A stretch of 64,000 nt of DNA from NCBI GenBank assembly GCA_038087035.1, contig CP051187.1, positions 3,663,001-3,727,000 on the forward strand, given 5' to 3'. Every line of letters begins with the position of its first letter. The first letter of the stretch is position 1. Below the pieces are notes generated by a model. The model had not been told where the DNA came from. It saw nothing but the letters and a program-made list of their open reading frames with translations, and searched no databases. Shown here in pieces: positions 61,281 through 64,000 of this stretch. Origin of the DNA: Gloeotrichia echinulata CP02. Its GTDB lineage: Bacteria > Cyanobacteriota > Cyanobacteriia > Cyanobacteriales > Nostocaceae. Made by a program: the position numbers and the translations under genes.

Positions 61281-61471
61281 ACTCCCTTCCCCGTGGAAGA
61301 TTACCGAAATAATTTTGATCTCACGCATTCGCGCAGCGTCTCGCAGAGAAGGCGCATTCGCCGGAGGCGTTCCCGCAGGGTAGGCGCATTCGCGGAGCGT
61401 CTGTCTTCGACACGCTACGCGAACGCAGAGAAGAAGGAAAATTATAGGTAATCTTAGACCGGGAAGGGAGT
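61281..61471. repeat. Palindromic repeat, ACTCCCTTCCC family, expanded copy
   Basis: The arms are ACTCCCTTCCCCGTGGAAGA at the left and the GGTAATCTTAGACCGGGAAG plus GGAGT right arm. The core is enlarged by GCGCATTCGCGGAGCGTC-type repeats (61325-61430), so the copy is 191 bp compared with 125 bp at 57227. It follows the MoxR stop directly. Confidence 0.88.
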
Positions 61472-61732
61472 AGGAGTTAGGATCGCATTATCAATACATA
61501 GAGAAAAACTAATAGTTATCATTCATAAATCAAATCGTGCCATATATAAGAATAAATTAGAGCAAATATCGCTCATTTATTTCGATGAAGTAATTCCATT
61601 TTGGATGAGATAACGGTAAGCTAAATTTAACAAAATTAATCAAGGATCAGTTTCCATTATCCGAGAGACCGGTTGACGGGGATCAAGATTTTTTAATTCA
61701 AAATCCCTAAATTATGCTGCAAATATAGAGGT

Positions 61733-63598
61733 ATGTTCATGGCTCAGTTTCTGCTCGATACTGTTTGGCTAGTACCGTGCTACGCCTTAATGGGTGGGCT
61801 TTTAGCTGTGCCTTGGTCTCCGGGAGTCATTCGCCGTACCGGACCTAGACCAGCGGGTTACGTAAATTTGGTAATGACATTTTTGGCGTTTGTCCATAGC
61901 GCGATCGCCTTACCAATCGCCTGGAATCAAGCACCATCAGAAATATTTATTCCGTGGCTTTCCACTGCTGGCTTAAACCTCACCATCGCTATAGAAATTT
62001 CGGCGGTGAGTGTAGGCGCGATGGTTGTAATTAGCGGCTTAAATTTGTTAGCGCAAATTTTTGCGATTGGTTACATGGAAATGGACTGGGGGTGGGGACG
62101 CTTCTTTTCTTTGCTGGGATTATTTGAAGCTGGTTTATGCGCTTTAGTCCTGTGTAACAGCTTGTTCTTCAGCTATGTAATTTTGGAAGTTCTAACTTTG
62201 GGAACCTACCTACTAGTAGGTTTATGGTTTAGTCAGCCTTTGGTTGTAACTGGTGCTAGAGATGCATTCTTAACCAAACGGGTAGGAGACTTATTTTTGC
62301 TAATGGGGGTGTTGGGTTTATGGCCCCTAGCGGGAACTTGGAATTATACAGAACTAGCGCAATGGGCAACAACTGCTAATGTTAACCCAACAGTGATTAC
62401 ATTGGTGGGTTTAGCCTTAATCGCAGGTCCGATGGGTAAATGTGCCCAATTTCCCCTACATCTGTGGTTAGATGAGGCGATGGAAGGCCCTGTTCCCAGT
62501 ACAATTTTGCGGAACTCGGTAGTAGTAGCCACTGGTGCATGGGTATTGATTAAATTGCAACCTGTGTTAACGCTATCACCCGTAGTTTCCTCTGCTATTG
62601 TTGCGATTGGTGCGGTGACAGCGGTGGGTGCTTCTTTAATTGCGATCGCCCAAATTGACATTAAGCGGTGTCAATCCTATTCTGTAAGTGCCTACATGGG
62701 TTTGATTTTCATTGCCGTAGGCGTGAAACAAGATGAAGTGGCGCTGTTGTTGGTACTCACCCATGCGCTATCATCAGCGCTGTTAGTTATGAGTACTGGT
62801 GGAATTGTCTGGAACAGCATCACCCAAGACATCAACCAACTGGGTGGACTATTATCACGTCGTCCGATATCAGCATTAGCCTTTATCGTCGGTGGTTTGG
62901 GATTAATTGCTTTTCCACCTTTAGGCGGCTTTTGGGCTTTGGCTGAATTAGCAAATGCACTTTGGAAAACTCAACCGTTGTTAGTAGCAGTGGTTATTGC
63001 AGTCAACGCTTTAACAGCCTTTAGTTTAAGTAGAGAATTTAGCCTAATTTTTGGCGGTAAACCCAAACAGATGAGCGAGCGATCGCCTGAAGTACATTGG
63101 CCGATGGTACTACCAATGGTAATTTTACTCGGCTTCGTCCTGCATCTACCTTTAATATTACAAAGTTTATCATTGCTGCCAAGTTGGGTAAACCTGAATA
63201 AAGATGTTGCACTCCTGCTAATTTGGTCGAGTATTTTTGGTGTCAGCATCAGTGGTGTCATTTATTTAGGAAAATGGCAAAACCCAATCCGCTTACCCTG
63301 GAAAGGTTTAAGAGATTTGTTCGCTTACGACTTTTACACAGCCCAAATCTACCGCCTCACAATTGTTGCCGGCGTTGGGCAAATTTCCAAATTTACCGAT
63401 ATGCTTGACCGCTTAGTTATCGATGGAATCGTTAACTTTGTCGGTTTGTTCTCACTGTTAGGTGGACAAGGCCTCAAATACAGTACCAGTGGACAAACCC
63501 AGTTTTATGCGTTCACCATCCTTCTAGGAATCAGCGTTTTAGGAATGTGGGTAGCTTGGCCATTCTGGGGAGTCCAATTTTTACAGATGATGTTTTAA
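61733..63598 (+). CDS. ndhF: NAD(P)H-quinone oxidoreductase subunit 5 (NdhF), CO2-uptake type
   Basis: The 621-residue antiporter-like membrane subunit is of the NdhF3/NdhF4 type used in NDH-1MS complexes for CO2 uptake: TGPRPAGYVNLVMTFLAFVH, GYMEMDWGWGRFFSLLGLFE, LTKRVGDLFLLMGVLGLWPL, KCAQFPLHLWLDEAMEGPVP with the conserved proton-path residues, and ALIAIAQIDIKRCQSYSVSA-like segments. AGAGG lies 8 bases before the second ATG (61739, MAQFLLDTVW), which may be the true start. It is followed by ndhD at 63833, separated by a 7-base repeat array. The choice between ndhF3 and ndhF4 needs the following cup gene, which is outside the window. Confidence 0.92.
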   Translation: MFMAQFLLDTVWLVPCYALMGGLLAVPWSPGVIRRTGPRPAGYVNLVMTFLAFVHSAIALPIAWNQAPSEIFIPWLSTAGLNLTIAIEISAVSVGAMVVISGLNLLAQIFAIGYMEMDWGWGRFFSLLGLFEAGLCALVLCNSLFFSYVILEVLTLGTYLLVGLWFSQPLVVTGARDAFLTKRVGDLFLLMGVLGLWPLAGTWNYTELAQWATTANVNPTVITLVGLALIAGPMGKCAQFPLHLWLDEAMEGPVPSTILRNSVVVATGAWVLIKLQPVLTLSPVVSSAIVAIGAVTAVGASLIAIAQIDIKRCQSYSVSAYMGLIFIAVGVKQDEVALLLVLTHALSSALLVMSTGGIVWNSITQDINQLGGLLSRRPISALAFIVGGLGLIAFPPLGGFWALAELANALWKTQPLLVAVVIAVNALTAFSLSREFSLIFGGKPKQMSERSPEVHWPMVLPMVILLGFVLHLPLILQSLSLLPSWVNLNKDVALLLIWSSIFGVSISGVIYLGKWQNPIRLPWKGLRDLFAYDFYTAQIYRLTIVAGVGQISKFTDMLDRLVIDGIVNFVGLFSLLGGQGLKYSTSGQTQFYAFTILLGISVLGMWVAWPFWGVQFLQMMF

Positions 63599-63600
63599 GT

Positions 63601-63822
63601 TTGTCATTTGTCATTGATCATTGGTCATTGGTCATTGGTCATTTGTCATTTGTCATTTGTCATTGGTCATTGGTCATTTGTCATTTGTCATTGGTCATTG
63701 GTCATTGGTCATTTGTCATTTGTCATTGGTCATTACTCCCCAATCCCTAATCCCTGAGCCCCAATCCCCAATCCCCAATCCCTAATCCCCAATCCCTAAT
63801 CCCCAATCCCCATTCCCCAAAC
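63601..63822. repeat. Short tandem repeat arrays inside the ndhF-ndhD operon
   Basis: TCATTTG/TCATTGG heptamers (63601-63735) are followed by CCCCAAT/CCCTAAT heptamers (63738-63822). They lie between ndhF and ndhD, a place where ordinary operons have a few bases. Confidence 0.95.
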
Positions 63823-63832
63823 CGAAATTAAT

Positions 63833-64000
63833 ATGCTGAGTATTTTAATCTGGGCACCAATTATTGGCGCTGCAATTATCGGGTTTTGGCCAGGTAGCGT
63901 CGTCAAAGCAAGTCGAGTACGTTTAGCAGCTTTAACCCTAGCTGGGTTAGTTCTGTTGTGGAATCTTTTCATCCTGGTGAAATTTGATATTAGCAATCCG
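63833..64000 (+). CDS. ndhD: NAD(P)H-quinone oxidoreductase subunit 4 (NdhD), N-terminal part, cut by window edge
   Basis: An ATG at 63833 opens 56 residues (MLSILIWAPIIGAAIIGFWP, then a basic segment VKASRVRLAALTLAGLVLL and a membrane helix) up to the window end. The order ndhF-ndhD and the opening sequence fit the NdhD3/NdhD4 antiporter-like subunit of the CO2-uptake NDH-1 complex. The rest is outside the window. Confidence 0.85.
   Translation, partial: MLSILIWAPIIGAAIIGFWPGSVVKASRVRLAALTLAGLVLLWNLFILVKFDISNP

Overview
The window reads as chromosome from a filamentous, heterocyst-type cyanobacterium (Nostoc/Anabaena group; species not determinable from sequence alone). Evidence: photosystem I peptide PsaX, phycobiliprotein lyase CpcT, NDH-1 subunits NdhB, NdhF and NdhD, frequent GCGATCGC (HIP1) octamers, long arrays of 7-base short tandem repeats between genes, many large sensor kinases, and a heavy load of tnpB elements and palindromic repeats.

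Layout. 1-9.4 kb: tnpB elements (one cut by the window edge), an Uma2-type nuclease, a 7TM-HD (PgpH-like) phosphohydrolase and an ADP-ribosylglycohydrolase-like gene. 9.4-18.4 kb: aroQ with a tiny upstream gene, topA, a NitT/TauT-type ABC transporter, ndhB. 18.4-24.8 kb: the most interesting locus, a geosmin synthase gene followed on the same strand by two paralogous shell-protein genes of the family 2B (cyclic-nucleotide-domain) encapsulin type. 25-30.7 kb: three consecutive histidine-kinase genes, two of them damaged. 31-44 kb: housekeeping and signalling genes (SGNH hydrolase, larE, hybrid kinase, natD-like permease, psaX, lipA, response regulator, DNA methyltransferase, cyanase, TPR protein). 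45-54 kb: a decayed two-component locus broken by an ISL3-type element and 196-bp non-autonomous copies, then cpcT, a phosphoesterase, tRNA-Cys and tnpB debris. 54-64 kb: alpha/beta hydrolase, a CAP-domain gene split by a tnpB element, a NADAR-family gene, a DUF4129-DUF4350-MoxR operon, and the start of a CO2-uptake-type ndhF-ndhD operon that leaves the window.

How genes work together. Geosmin synthase would convert farnesyl diphosphate to geosmin; the adjacent encapsulin pair suggests that the enzyme is packaged in a protein shell. Its C-terminus carries a three-fold repeat ending in a GPTGLGTS-type motif, a good candidate for a cargo-loading tag. Upstream of geoA lies a 52-codon ORF that copies the enzyme's N-terminus.

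Genome dynamics are the second theme. Four copies of a 196-bp element with ISL3-like ends lack visible target duplications, and at least three sit where pieces of genes are missing. tnpB elements occur intact, truncated and as tnpB-less relics that keep only end hairpins. Several palindromic repeat families are nested or replaced at one end, and short repeats have entered reading frames in phase.
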